From assembly GCA_018238825.1 (NCBI GenBank), contig JABCSP010000121.1, positions 1 to 6,686 on the forward strand: DNA of 6,686 nucleotides, read 5' to 3'. The notes under the pieces are model-generated. The model saw only the letters and a program-made list of their open reading frames with translations. It was not told where the DNA came from and ran no database searches. Below are positions 1 through 6,326 of this stretch, in pieces (position 1 is the stretch's first letter; each line of letters opens with the position of its first letter). This DNA is from Candidatus Thorarchaeota archaeon. GTDB taxonomy: Archaea > Asgardarchaeota > Thorarchaeia > Thorarchaeales > Thorarchaeaceae. The position numbers and the translations under genes are program-made.

Positions 1-121
1 CGATAGCAAACATATCCATCCTTGATATCAGCATGTCTACCTGTTCTGTTAGGTTATCCTTATTGACATTCATGACTTCATTAGGACTTGTTCCTAGATG
101 TGTGTGAATATCGGTAGTCAT
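1..121 (-). CDS. Probable TIM-barrel amidohydrolase, N-terminal 40 residues (partial)
   Basis: An ATG at 121-119 opens a frame that stays open to the window edge and encodes 40 residues. It begins MTTDIHTHLG, and the Asp-x-His-x-His motif at residues 4-8 is the usual first metal-binding element of amidohydrolase-superfamily TIM barrels (the COG2159-like group often starts with 'DIHTHLG'). A stretch around residues 27-40 (TEQVDMLISRMDMFAI) fits the helix and start of the next strand that typically follow. A GAGG ribosome-binding sequence lies at 132-129 on this strand, 7 nt before the ATG, which supports the start. The gene is divergent from the plus-strand gene at 233. Substrate cannot be told from this fragment, and the family call rests on one motif plus its N-terminal position. 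Confidence 0.6.
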   Translation of the reverse strand, partial: MTTDIHTHLGTSPNEVMNVNKDNLTEQVDMLISRMDMFAI

Positions 122-136
122 CCTAGCGCCTCGCTG

Positions 137-148
137 TTGAATATTCAA
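137..148. repeat. 12-bp perfect palindrome in divergent intergenic region
   Basis: TTGAATATTCAA is identical on both strands. It lies in the 111-bp space between two divergent genes, with its centre about 21 nt upstream of the amidohydrolase ATG. Its AT-rich core could serve as the TATA element of the minus-strand gene, or as the half-site pair of a dimeric repressor. Which of these, if either, cannot be decided from sequence alone. Confidence 0.35.
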
Positions 149-203
149 GTGGATAATTCCTTTTCAGTTAATTTAGGATGGGTCTAATTCGTTTCAACAC
201 TAC

Positions 204-213
204 CTCTATATGG
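204..213 (+). promoter_or_regulatory. TATA-like box for the 233-865 gene
   Basis: CTCTATATGG is centred about 25 nt upstream of the GTG at 233, the distance expected between an archaeal TATA box and the transcription start. With no purine-rich Shine-Dalgarno before the GTG, the likely reading is a leaderless mRNA starting at or next to 233. This is inferred from position and composition. Confidence 0.4.
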
Positions 214-232
214 TAATTCAAACTCCTTCTTA

Positions 233-865
233 GTGAGAACCTTGATAGATGAGAAAGATGAGAGACACATCACCTTGGCGAAGCGATTACGTCAAATCGC
301 TCAAGATATTGAAAAGGACCGTTTCATGTTAATGGAGTACTTGGGTCCAGTTGTTGACGGATGTCGTGCAGCTTTGAATGTTGGTGCTGACCGTGCACAG
401 ACATTGACTGAAATCTCTGAGCGTGAGTTTGAGAAATACATGAGCACAACAGACGACTCGTTCAAGGATATTGGTATCTGTTTTAGAACTACAGATACTG
501 ATGAAGAAGTATCGATTGTATTTAACAAGGGTATGCCAAAAGTGTTTGATGAATGTACAGAATCAAATGTAGTAATTCTTGGCAAGCTCGACATCCTTCT
601 TACATCTCTTGATAGCGACTCAAAGATTTCGCCTCTCGATTTACTGGGTTCAGAGATTACGATTGAGGGTGAGGATTCATTGGATATTGTTGAAGGGTTG
701 GGATTGTTATGCTATCCTTCACTTTTGCGTGTTGCTCGTTCTGGTATTGATCCGTCATCAATTCTATCAGAAGATGCTGACACAGTCATTATGGCTACAG
801 CTTCTGATCTTGTTGCGAAGATGATTCGAAAATGGATCGACATTCAACTTGCTGATGATGATTAA
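233..865 (+). CDS. Unknown 210-residue protein, possibly SCP2-like
   Basis: I do not recognise this protein with certainty. It starts with GTG; the frame is closed upstream by TAA at 185-187, and no ATG occurs before residue 32, so GTG at 233 is the best start. Residues 1-70 are highly charged and look helical. Residues about 78-165 have the rhythm of an SCP2-like lipid-binding fold: beta strands (IGICFRTTD, VSIVFNKGMPKVF, NVVILGKLDILLTSL) followed by 'PLDLLGSEITIEGED', resembling the SCP2 pattern of a ligand-type helix and then 'G.l.i.Gd'. Residues 183-205 form a further helix and the tail is acidic (DDD). There is no signal peptide or membrane span, so it is probably cytosolic. It is convergent with the deacetylase gene and overlaps it by 4 nt. 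That the gene is real is fairly sure; the SCP2-like fold is a guess. Confidence 0.75.
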   Translation: MRTLIDEKDERHITLAKRLRQIAQDIEKDRFMLMEYLGPVVDGCRAALNVGADRAQTLTEISEREFEKYMSTTDDSFKDIGICFRTTDTDEEVSIVFNKGMPKVFDECTESNVVILGKLDILLTSLDSDSKISPLDLLGSEITIEGEDSLDIVEGLGLLCYPSLLRVARSGIDPSSILSEDADTVIMATASDLVAKMIRKWIDIQLADDD

Positions 866-2007
866 AGACCATGGTAGGGGAAAATTAGCTCTTTCACTCT
901 TCTAATCGTTCTATCAAGGTCAAGGGAAACTTCCTCTGGTGAGAAGTACAATTGCACAATATCCTCTTCATCACGAATCTTCTCTGGATATTTTGAGAAA
1001 CCCATAGACTCGCACGCTGTCTTGAATTCCTCCGGGATCTTCTCAGGGATCTTCTCATCCAAGATCACTGCTAGAAATATAGTCCATAACCTTGCAACAT
1101 TGACTGGATGGTAGCCACCTCCACCAACAGCAAGCCATCCAATTTTGCACAAGTCAGAAGAGAGGTCTCTTAGACTATTAAGGACTGTTTCATATCCATG
1201 TGATGTATATGCGAGATGAGCAAGTGGGTCCATATAGTGACCATCAACACCAAGCTGTGTAACAAGTAAATCTGGCTTGAATGATTCAATGAGAGGCGTC
1301 ACAATCTCGTCATGAATCTTAATCAACTCAAGACTCCCAGCGCCAGGGATGACTGGTACATTCACGGCATATCCAGTGCCCTCCGCTCCACCTGTTTCAT
1401 AGACAAAGCCTGTTCCTGGAAAGAGTGTTTTTCCAGTCTGATGAATTGAGATAGTCATAACATCCTTAGACCTGTAGAACGCATTCTGAACACCGTCTCC
1501 GTGATGAGCGTCGATATCAAGGTAAAGGACCTTACAGTCTTTCTTCTTCTGAAGGTGGTTGATTGCAATTGCTACGTCATTGAAAATACAGAAACCTGAA
1601 GCGGCACTTCGATGTGCATGATGTAACCCTCCAGATATACAGAATGCGTTAGATGCTCCATCAATTATGCGCTTCATTGCATTCAATGTAGCTCCAACGT
1701 ATTTTGCTCCGGTTTCGTATATCTTTGGAAAAATTGGGTTGTCAGGTGTTCCTATTCCGTGTTGAAAATCTGAAGATAACTCCTCTCCGCATTTCTGAAC
1801 AGAATCAATGAATTCTACTGAATGAAAGAGCTCGAGGTCTGTTCTGGTTGCAGGTGTCGGTTCAATTACATTCACCTTGTCTAAGAGTCCAAGCTGCTCA
1901 GAGAGAAGATATGTCAATTTCAATCTTTCAGGTTTTAGAGGATGTTCTTGACTGAACTCGTAATCGAGAAGTGTGTCAGAATAGGGATATACTAGTTTAC
2001 CTCTCAT
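862..2007 (-). CDS. Histone deacetylase / AcuC-family zinc deacetylase
   Basis: This is a 381-residue class I-type deacetylase of the arginase/HDAC fold, which removes acetyl groups from lysines or small acetylated amines using Zn2+. Counting from the ATG at 2007: the tandem His pair H129-H130 sits in 'GGLHHAHRSAASGF' (general base and partner), 'LDIDAHHGDG' gives D164, zinc ligands D166 and H168, D260 in 'GVDGHYMDP' is the third zinc ligand, and Y299 in 'GGGGY' is the transition-state tyrosine. The 'GIGTPDNP' loop is typical of AcuC-like members. All catalytic residues are present. The frame can be extended to a TTG at 2070, but that would run into guaA and add 21 residues not expected in the family; the ATG start gives 'MRGKLVYPYSDTLLDYEF', the usual N-terminus. 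It lies 49 nt after guaA. The substrate is unknown: a chromatin protein, acyl-CoA synthetase or acetylpolyamine are all possible. Confidence 0.92.
   Translation of the reverse strand: MRGKLVYPYSDTLLDYEFSQEHPLKPERLKLTYLLSEQLGLLDKVNVIEPTPATRTDLELFHSVEFIDSVQKCGEELSSDFQHGIGTPDNPIFPKIYETGAKYVGATLNAMKRIIDGASNAFCISGGLHHAHRSAASGFCIFNDVAIAINHLQKKKDCKVLYLDIDAHHGDGVQNAFYRSKDVMTISIHQTGKTLFPGTGFVYETGGAEGTGYAVNVPVIPGAGSLELIKIHDEIVTPLIESFKPDLLVTQLGVDGHYMDPLAHLAYTSHGYETVLNSLRDLSSDLCKIGWLAVGGGGYHPVNVARLWTIFLAVILDEKIPEKIPEEFKTACESMGFSKYPEKIRDEEDIVQLYFSPEEVSLDLDRTIRRVKELIFPYHGL
1034..1057. repeat. Perfect 12-bp tandem duplication inside the deacetylase gene
   Basis: GGGATCTTCTCA occurs twice back to back. On the minus strand it is in frame and encodes the repeated Glu-Lys-Ile-Pro of 'DEKIPEKIPEEF' in the C-terminal part of the deacetylase, after the catalytic tyrosine. 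It looks like a small slippage duplication that the protein tolerates. Confidence 0.7.
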
Positions 2008-2028
2008 CCTTTGATGCTTCCATACAGG

Positions 2029-2040
2029 GCTACATATTCC
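2029..2040 (-). promoter_or_regulatory. Possible internal TATA box for the deacetylase gene
   Basis: On the minus strand the guaA-deacetylase gap contains GAAAGGAATATGTAG: a purine-rich stretch followed by an AT-rich AATATGTA core about 27 nt upstream of the ATG at 2007. This resembles an archaeal BRE/TATA pair at leaderless distance and could let the deacetylase be transcribed apart from the purine operon. The match is weak and could be chance. Confidence 0.25.
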
Positions 2041-2056
2041 TTTCGTTTGAAAGTTA

Positions 2057-3619
2057 TCAGTACCATTCAATCGTACCGGGGGGCTTAGATGTTAAATCGT
2101 ATACCACTCGATTGATACCTTCCACCTCATTAGCAATTCTGGATGCAGCTAGGAGTAGCACTTCCCATGGGGGAGTACTGACAGATGCTGTCATTGCGTC
2201 TAAACTTTCGACCATCCTAATGACTACTGCTTGATCGTAGGTTCTTTCATCGCCCATAACTCCGACAGTTCGCACTGGAAGTAGAACACAGAATGACTGC
2301 CAAATATCTGGGTAGAATGATTCGTTTTCAATAACTTCCTGTAATATTGAATCTGCATGACGGAGAATGGCTAACTGATCGCGAGTTATTGGGCCACTGA
2401 TTCTGATTGCTAATGATGGACCCGGGAAGGGTTGTCGTGTTATCATATGCTTTGGAATACCAATTTTGAAACCTACCTGTCTTACTTCATCTTTGTATAG
2501 GTCTCTTAATGGTTCTACCAGTTTCAATTTCATCCAATCTGGTAGTCTTACGTTGTGATGGCTTTTGATTACTGCAGTGGCTTTACCAGTTACTGCACTT
2601 TCAACTCTGTCCGGGTAGATTGTACCTTGCCCTAAGAATTCGAACTTTCCATATTCATTCTCTAGTTCCTTTGCTTTCCGTTCAAAGACCTCAATGAATT
2701 TGTCCGCAATGATTTTCCTTTTTTCCTCAGGTTCCTCTATCCCCTCTAGCGCATCAATAAACTCATCCGCAGCGTCAATAGCAACGAAATGCTCGAAACC
2801 CATATCATTGAATGCCTCAACAACTTCATCTCTTTCTCCTTTTCTAAGAAGCCCATTGTCTACAAAAACACAGTAAAGACGTGAGCCAATAGCTTGCCTA
2901 ATTAAATAGGCCACTACCGTAGAGTCAACGCCTCCACTTGTTCCCAATAACACTCGTGATTCACCAACAGTATCATTCACATACTCGATGATGTCTCCAA
3001 TCTGGTTCTCAGGTTTCCAATCTTTTTTGTAATCACAGATGTCACGTAGAAATGCTTGAAGAATTGTGAGTCCATTTGGTGTATGAGTTACTTCAGGATG
3101 AAATTGGACTCCAATAATTGAATTATCTGAGCTCGCAAAAGCAGCAATCCTTCTGTTTCCACTAATGACCAATGCTTTCATTCCATCAGGAAGTTTATTG
3201 ACCTCATCGCTGTGACTCATCCAGACTTGTTGTTTCTTTTGAAGCCCATCTACTAGAACCGATGAATCAACAACTTCAACATCTGTTTGACCGTATTCTG
3301 GATTTCCTCCATGATCAAGGGTACCTCCAAAATGAACAGCAAGAAGCTGGTGTCCAAAGCATATCCCAAGGACTTTGATATTTTGAGCAGTGATTGTTTC
3401 TAGATTATCTGAGAATGCAGAACCGAAGTCATCACCTGTAACTGATCGGGGACCCCCTGAAAGAATTACGCCATTAACGCCATTGAGAAGTTCATCATCA
3501 AGAAGAGTATCTTGGGGAATTATTACTGCAAATACACCCAATTCTCTACAACGTCTGGAAATCAGATGTGTATATTGCCCTCCATAGTCAATGACCAGAA
3601 CTCGTTCACTTGCTGTTAC
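2057..3619 (-). CDS. guaA: GMP synthase (glutamine-hydrolysing), one-piece
   Basis: Converts XMP + ATP + glutamine to GMP, the last step of guanylate synthesis. Read from 3619 it is 520 residues, close to the roughly 525 of bacterial GuaA. A class I glutamine amidotransferase domain comes first: 'VLVIDYGGQYTHLI' at the N-terminus, 'SGGP' near 55-58, nucleophile C87 in 'GICFGHQ', H174 and E176 in 'FHPE'. The ATP-pyrophosphatase domain follows with P-loop 'SGGVDS' at 228-233, then the dimerisation domain ending in 'KPPGTIEWY', the family C-terminus. The start is odd: no ATG, GTG or TTG occurs in frame between the purD stop and a TTG at 3541, and starting there would delete the conserved first strand and 'GGQYTHLI'. 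A GGGAGG RBS at 3633-3628 sits 8 nt before a GTA at 3619, taken here as the provisional start; GTT (3601) or CTG (3598) are alternatives. Confidence 0.93.
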   Translation of the reverse strand, partial: VTASERVLVIDYGGQYTHLISRRCRELGVFAVIIPQDTLLDDELLNGVNGVILSGGPRSVTGDDFGSAFSDNLETITAQNIKVLGICFGHQLLAVHFGGTLDHGGNPEYGQTDVEVVDSSVLVDGLQKKQQVWMSHSDEVNKLPDGMKALVISGNRRIAAFASSDNSIIGVQFHPEVTHTPNGLTILQAFLRDICDYKKDWKPENQIGDIIEYVNDTVGESRVLLGTSGGVDSTVVAYLIRQAIGSRLYCVFVDNGLLRKGERDEVVEAFNDMGFEHFVAIDAADEFIDALEGIEEPEEKRKIIADKFIEVFERKAKELENEYGKFEFLGQGTIYPDRVESAVTGKATAVIKSHHNVRLPDWMKLKLVEPLRDLYKDEVRQVGFKIGIPKHMITRQPFPGPSLAIRISGPITRDQLAILRHADSILQEVIENESFYPDIWQSFCVLLPVRTVGVMGDERTYDQAVVIRMVESLDAMTASVSTPPWEVLLLAASRIANEVEGINRVVYDLTSKPPGTIEWY

Positions 3620-3627
3620 TTTAGGTT

Positions 3628-3633
3628 CCTCCC
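3628..3633 (-). promoter_or_regulatory. Shine-Dalgarno for guaA
   Basis: GGGAGG on the minus strand lies directly after the purD stop codon (3637-3635) and 8 nt ahead of a GTA triplet in the guaA frame. It is the strongest ribosome-binding sequence in the window and decides where guaA translation should begin, although no standard start codon is present at that spot. Confidence 0.7.
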
Positions 3634-3634
3634 T

Positions 3635-4882
3635 TTATTGCGCTATATCTGATCTGAACCGTACTTTCCCTTTGATACGTGATGCGTTAGCATAAGCTAT
3701 TTCCCTAGCTTGAGCAACAGTATCAGCTTTGCCGAGGACTCCAATTGCTCTACTACCGGTTGTCAGAATTTGACCATCTTTCTCGTATACTGACGCATGG
3801 TACAATTCTGCAGTGGTTGCAACACTTAGGTCCAATGGACTATCCTTCACTACATCTGGACCGGGATATCCTTCTGGTACAACGTATACGCATACGGTTG
3901 CTATATTCTCAAATTGTACCTGTCCAAGATTTCCATCAATAATTCCTTGACATATTTCATCCATTGATGTTGAAAGCACTGATAAAACATTCATTGCTTC
4001 GGGGTCGCCAAATCGGGCGTTGAACTCAATTACTTTGATTCCAGAGTCTGTTTTCATAAATTGACCATAGAGAATTCCTTTGTACATTGAACCTGATTTT
4101 TTCTTTATTCCGAGTAGAGTTGCATTCATGATTGCTTTAGCAATCTCCAGGTCTTCAGGTGTAACATATGGTAGAGCATGGTCCGGTGTAGAAAATGATC
4201 CCATAGATCCTGTATTCGGTCCTGTGTCACCATCATATGCTCGTTTGTAGTCTCTCACCAGGGGCATAAATTCCAGACGAATTCCGTCTGAAAATGCTTG
4301 CAAGGTAAACTCAGTGCCCTGTAACTTCTCTTCTAGCACAACGACTCCTGTAGTATGGAGAAGGTCAATTGCGTAGCGTTCCAATTCGTCGCGTGAATTG
4401 AGATGCTCGCCAAATATTTTAACTCCCTTTCCACCGGTGAGCCCATTTGGTTTTACAACCATATTTTCTACACCAATTTTCTTCTCGAATCTTCGAAGGT
4501 CGTCAAGACTTCTAGCTACTTTGAATTTTGGATTAGCCTTAGGTGTGGTTTGGTCAATTATTATCCGCGCAAAGGACTTGCTTGTTTCAATCATAGCTGC
4601 TGCCTTGCTCGGTGCAATACAAGGCACTCCCTGAGATGTAACGAAGTCTGAAACTCCTGCATCTAGTGGTGCTTCTGGCCCGATGATTGCATAATCAAAC
4701 CCATGTAGATCCGGAAGCTTCCTAATTTTAGTTGTTGAACCAATTGTGAATTCTTTGCAGAGTTTAGCAATTCCTGGATTTTTTCTATCCATATGTGCAT
4801 GAATCTCCACATCTGAGCGAGTCAGTGCCATGGCAATTGCATGCTCTCTAGCGCTACTTCCGATGAGCAATACTTTTGTCAT
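3635..4882 (-). CDS. purD: Phosphoribosylamine-glycine ligase (GAR synthetase)
   Basis: Joins 5-phosphoribosylamine and glycine with ATP to give GAR, the second step of purine synthesis. It is 415 residues, near the usual 420-430. The N-terminal Rossmann-like domain has 'VLLIGSSAREHAIA' (residues 4-17, the GARS N-terminal motif) and 'IIGPEAPLDAGV' (67-77). The ATP-grasp core follows: 'VVKPNGLTGGKGV' (142-154) for the nucleotide loop, 'DGDTGPNTGSMGSF' (217-230), and 'IEFNARFGDPEAMNVL' (285-300), the signature with metal-binding Glu/Asn. The C-terminal ~90 residues form the usual GARS C domain. Its ATG overlaps the TGA of purE-purM in an ATGA, so translation is probably coupled; a GAGGT lies 9 nt before the start at 4896-4892. 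The first glycine loop reads GSSAREH rather than the common GxGGREH, a modest deviation. I see no missing catalytic element. Confidence 0.95.
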   Translation of the reverse strand: MTKVLLIGSSAREHAIAMALTRSDVEIHAHMDRKNPGIAKLCKEFTIGSTTKIRKLPDLHGFDYAIIGPEAPLDAGVSDFVTSQGVPCIAPSKAAAMIETSKSFARIIIDQTTPKANPKFKVARSLDDLRRFEKKIGVENMVVKPNGLTGGKGVKIFGEHLNSRDELERYAIDLLHTTGVVVLEEKLQGTEFTLQAFSDGIRLEFMPLVRDYKRAYDGDTGPNTGSMGSFSTPDHALPYVTPEDLEIAKAIMNATLLGIKKKSGSMYKGILYGQFMKTDSGIKVIEFNARFGDPEAMNVLSVLSTSMDEICQGIIDGNLGQVQFENIATVCVYVVPEGYPGPDVVKDSPLDLSVATTAELYHASVYEKDGQILTTGSRAIGVLGKADTVAQAREIAYANASRIKGKVRFRSDIAQ

Positions 4883-6312
4883 TCAATCCTAACCTCATAC
4901 GATTTTATTTTAACTACTCCTTTCTTTGACTTCTCGATAACTCCTAGTCGATATGCTCTATCATTTCTTGAAAGGGCTGATAATGCTTGATCGACCTGTG
5001 ATGAAGGAACAACAACTACCAGTCCAATTCCCATGTTGAAAGTCGTAAACATTTCCTGCCAGTTAATATCGCCAGTTGTTTTAATTAATTCGAAAACTGG
5101 TGGAATCTCTGGGAGATCTTCTATTGAAAATATGAACTGACCCAGCCTCAGGATTTTCCGGAAACCTGAACCAGTGATATGAGCAAGACCTTTGATATCG
5201 ACTCCCGCTTCCTTGAGGTCCTTGAAGTGTTTAACGTAAACTCGCGTAGGACGGAGCAGCTCATCACCAAGAGTTACATTCCAATCGAGTTTGTCATTTA
5301 TGCTGAATTTAGAGAAGAGGACTTTTCGAGCAAGGGTGAATCCATTAGAATGGATACCATTTGATGCAACTCCAAGAATTACATCTCCAGGTTGGATACT
5401 CGACCCGTCGAAGAGCTCGTCTGGTTTTGCAATTCCTACTGCTGTACCTGCAAGATCTAGACCTGGCCCATTCATTCCTCGAATCATATCCGGAAGGATT
5501 GCTGTTTCTCCGCCCAGTATTGGCATCTCAGACTCAACGCATGCGCTGAGGAGACCTTTACCAATCCCATCAATGATCTCTACTGGAAGTGGTTCTTCTG
5601 AAGCAAGATAATCAACAAAGCCCACAGGAGTTGCACCTATACAGATCAGATCATTCACATTCATTGCAACACAATCTACTCCAATGGTGTCATACTTTCC
5701 AGCCATTTCCGCGACTAAGACCTTGCTACCTACTCCATCAGTTGACATGGCTAAACAGAGATCGTCGGAGATTTTGACAGTATTCGCATAATGGCCATAA
5801 TCCTGCATCACTTCTCCCTGCTTGAAAGATTCTCTAACATACTTACCTAAGGCCTCTAAACCTTTTGAAACGAGGGTTTCATCGACACCTGCTTCTGCAT
5901 ATGTTTTCGGGACTTTGCTAATTTGCTTTGAAATCCCCAGTATACGAGCGGCAAGGTGTGCAGCATTCTGACCGTTATCGATACCAACTGTGGCCACAGG
6001 AACACCCTTTGGCATCTGCATGATTGCTAGAAGAGCATCAAGGCCATCGAGAGCCACATTGACAGGAACTCCAATCACAGGCTTATCTGTATGTGATGCC
6101 ACAACACCCGGAAGGGCTGCAGCAAGTCCTGCAATTGCAATCATTACTTTTGCTTCACTACTTGTGACAATGAATTTTACCCTGTCAGGGTCTCTGTGTG
6201 CAGATGCATATGCAATATCATAACTGATTTTGAGATCATCAAGAACCGTGGTTGTCTTCTTGACAATTGCTTCATCACTCTTGCTTCCTGCAATGATTAA
6301 AACTTCCGCCAT
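4879..6312 (-). CDS. PurE-PurM fusion: AIR carboxylase/mutase + AIR synthetase
   Basis: This 477-residue protein joins two enzymes of consecutive steps. Residues 1-~130 are PurE: 'AGSKSD' (8-13) and 'SAHRDPD' (37-43, catalytic H39), 'GVPV' (81-84), 'MQMPKGVPVATVGIDNG' (98-114). Residues ~138-477 are PurM, which closes FGAM to AIR with ATP: 'TYAEAGVD' (137-144), 'STDGVGSK' (190-197), 'GVDCVAMNVNDL' (211-222), 'GGETAILPDMI' (267-277), 'HSNGF' (321-325), 'ITGSGF' (379-384) and 'FNMGIGLVVVV' (425-435). The linker is only about 8 residues and there is no stop or frameshift between the halves. The PurE loop reads 'AIAGLAAALPG' (59-69), lacking the His found in E. coli PurE (His75) and looking closer to class II PurE. 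The ATG at 6312 follows a GGAGTGA RBS by 7 nt. It sits between purL and purD. Confidence 0.94.
   Translation of the reverse strand: MAEVLIIAGSKSDEAIVKKTTTVLDDLKISYDIAYASAHRDPDRVKFIVTSSEAKVMIAIAGLAAALPGVVASHTDKPVIGVPVNVALDGLDALLAIMQMPKGVPVATVGIDNGQNAAHLAARILGISKQISKVPKTYAEAGVDETLVSKGLEALGKYVRESFKQGEVMQDYGHYANTVKISDDLCLAMSTDGVGSKVLVAEMAGKYDTIGVDCVAMNVNDLICIGATPVGFVDYLASEEPLPVEIIDGIGKGLLSACVESEMPILGGETAILPDMIRGMNGPGLDLAGTAVGIAKPDELFDGSSIQPGDVILGVASNGIHSNGFTLARKVLFSKFSINDKLDWNVTLGDELLRPTRVYVKHFKDLKEAGVDIKGLAHITGSGFRKILRLGQFIFSIEDLPEIPPVFELIKTTGDINWQEMFTTFNMGIGLVVVVPSSQVDQALSALSRNDRAYRLGVIEKSKKGVVKIKSYEVRIE
4892..4896 (-). promoter_or_regulatory. Shine-Dalgarno for purD
   Basis: GAGGT on the minus strand lies 9 nt before the purD ATG and inside the last codons of the PurM domain, supporting that start. 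Together with the ATGA overlap it suggests termination-reinitiation coupling. Confidence 0.45.
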
Positions 6313-6319
6313 ATTTGAA

Positions 6320-6326
6320 TCACTCC
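6320..6326 (-). promoter_or_regulatory. Shine-Dalgarno for purE-purM
   Basis: GGAGTGA on the minus strand overlaps the purL stop codon (TGA 6322-6320) and lies 7 nt upstream of the ATG at 6312. It fixes the fusion start and couples it to purL translation. Confidence 0.6.

Noticed and set aside
301..594. 97-codon minus-strand open frame opposite the 233-865 gene
   Set aside because: Antisense, Ser/Thr-rich, and without a recognisable motif or start signal; the plus-strand frame has better protein-like composition and a promoter-like element.
2008..2070. TTG-initiated 21-residue N-terminal extension of the deacetylase
   Set aside because: The TTG lies inside the last codons of guaA (14-nt overlap), the extra residues match nothing expected in the AcuC/HDAC family, and the ATG at 2007 gives the typical N-terminus.
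2057..3541. guaA starting at the TTG at 3541
   Set aside because: The in-frame codons upstream encode 'VLVIDYGGQYTHLISRRC', the conserved first strand and motif of the GuaA glutaminase domain, so the TTG is internal.
4398..4651. Two overlapping plus-strand open frames opposite purD, one with hydrophobic stretches
   Set aside because: They are antisense to the highly conserved ATP-grasp region and overlap each other; the hydrophobic look is a by-product of the opposite strand.
5291..5611. 106-codon plus-strand open frame opposite the PurM domain
   Set aside because: It lies wholly antisense to a conserved enzyme, has a low-complexity Ser/Arg/Pro-rich composition and no RBS; it is a shadow frame.
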